6,721 bases of DNA from Alphaproteobacteria bacterium (GTDB lineage Bacteria > Pseudomonadota > Alphaproteobacteria > UBA2136 > UBA6156): assembly GCA_027489415.1 (NCBI GenBank), contig JAIXZU010000115.1:1-6721 (forward strand). The letters run 5' to 3'. A model generated the notes under the pieces. It made no database searches, was not told the DNA's origin, and saw only the letters and a program-made list of their open reading frames with translations. This document shows positions 6,676 to 6,721 of this stretch, piece after piece. Position 1 is the first letter of the stretch, and every line of letters starts with the position of its first letter. Position numbers and translations under genes: made by a program.

Positions 6676-6721
6676 CTTACTCGCCTTACCTTTCATCAGA
6701 GTTACACTCGCAACACATTAA
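6676..6721. other. Window end without a recognisable gene
   Basis: Forty-six bases follow the last stop. No terminator hairpin, ribosome binding site or convincing start codon is visible, so it is unclear whether another gene of the same operon begins just beyond. Confidence 0.5.

Noticed and set aside
6533..6721. Plus-strand open frame overlapping the end of the exported-protein gene, with late ATGs at 6656 and 6659 giving a hydrophobic 20-codon peptide
   Set aside because: It stops at 6719-6721, has no ribosome binding site, and most of it lies in an alternative frame of a real gene.
1..6721. tRNA, rRNA, CRISPR array, insertion sequence or attachment site
   Set aside because: No cloverleaf, regularly spaced direct repeats, transposase motifs or paired terminal repeats were seen; almost all of the window is protein-coding.

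Overview
The window looks like part of the backbone of an integrated conjugative element, or a related large plasmid, in a Gram-negative proteobacterium. Three things point that way: a conjugation-type lytic transglycosylase fragment, a ParB-family DNA-binding protein, and a large secreted cysteine-rich protein of the kind found in ICE transfer clusters, all on the + strand. The first 4.8 kb is GC-rich (for example 40 of 60 bases G+C at 1201-1260). The last gene is much more AT-rich (19 of 60 at 6181-6240). The host genus cannot be read from the sequence.

Layout. (1) 1-533 is the 3' part of a lytic transglycosylase gene; the beginning, including the usual catalytic glutamate, lies outside the window. 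(2) 533-2290, overlapping it by one base, encodes a 585-residue protein with a superfamily 1 (UvrD/Rep-like) helicase framework. Walker A is intact, but motifs II, III and V are altered, notably Asn in place of the catalytic Glu of motif II. (3) 2291-2446 is a short gap holding a perfect 10-bp inverted repeat (2361-2390) and small hairpins. (4) 2447-4762 encodes a 771-residue multidomain protein: basic Ala/Lys/Pro-rich tail, sigma-70-like region 2 and region 4 segments, ParB-like domain with helix-turn-helix, and C-terminal coiled coils. (5) 4763-4812 contains a good sigma-70-type promoter placed almost on top of the next start codon. (6) 4813-6675 encodes a 620-residue exported protein with 12 cysteines, possibly related to the TraH or PFL_4711-type transfer proteins. 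The last 46 bases show no gene.

How the genes may work together (inference): the transglycosylase would open the murein for the transfer apparatus, the exported protein would be a periplasmic part of that apparatus, and the sigma/ParB-like protein could control or segregate the element, possibly through the inverted repeat upstream of its own gene. The helicase-like protein is co-transcribed with the transglycosylase and its role is unknown. The items most worth following up are the sigma-like/ParB-like fusion and the inverted repeat beside it.
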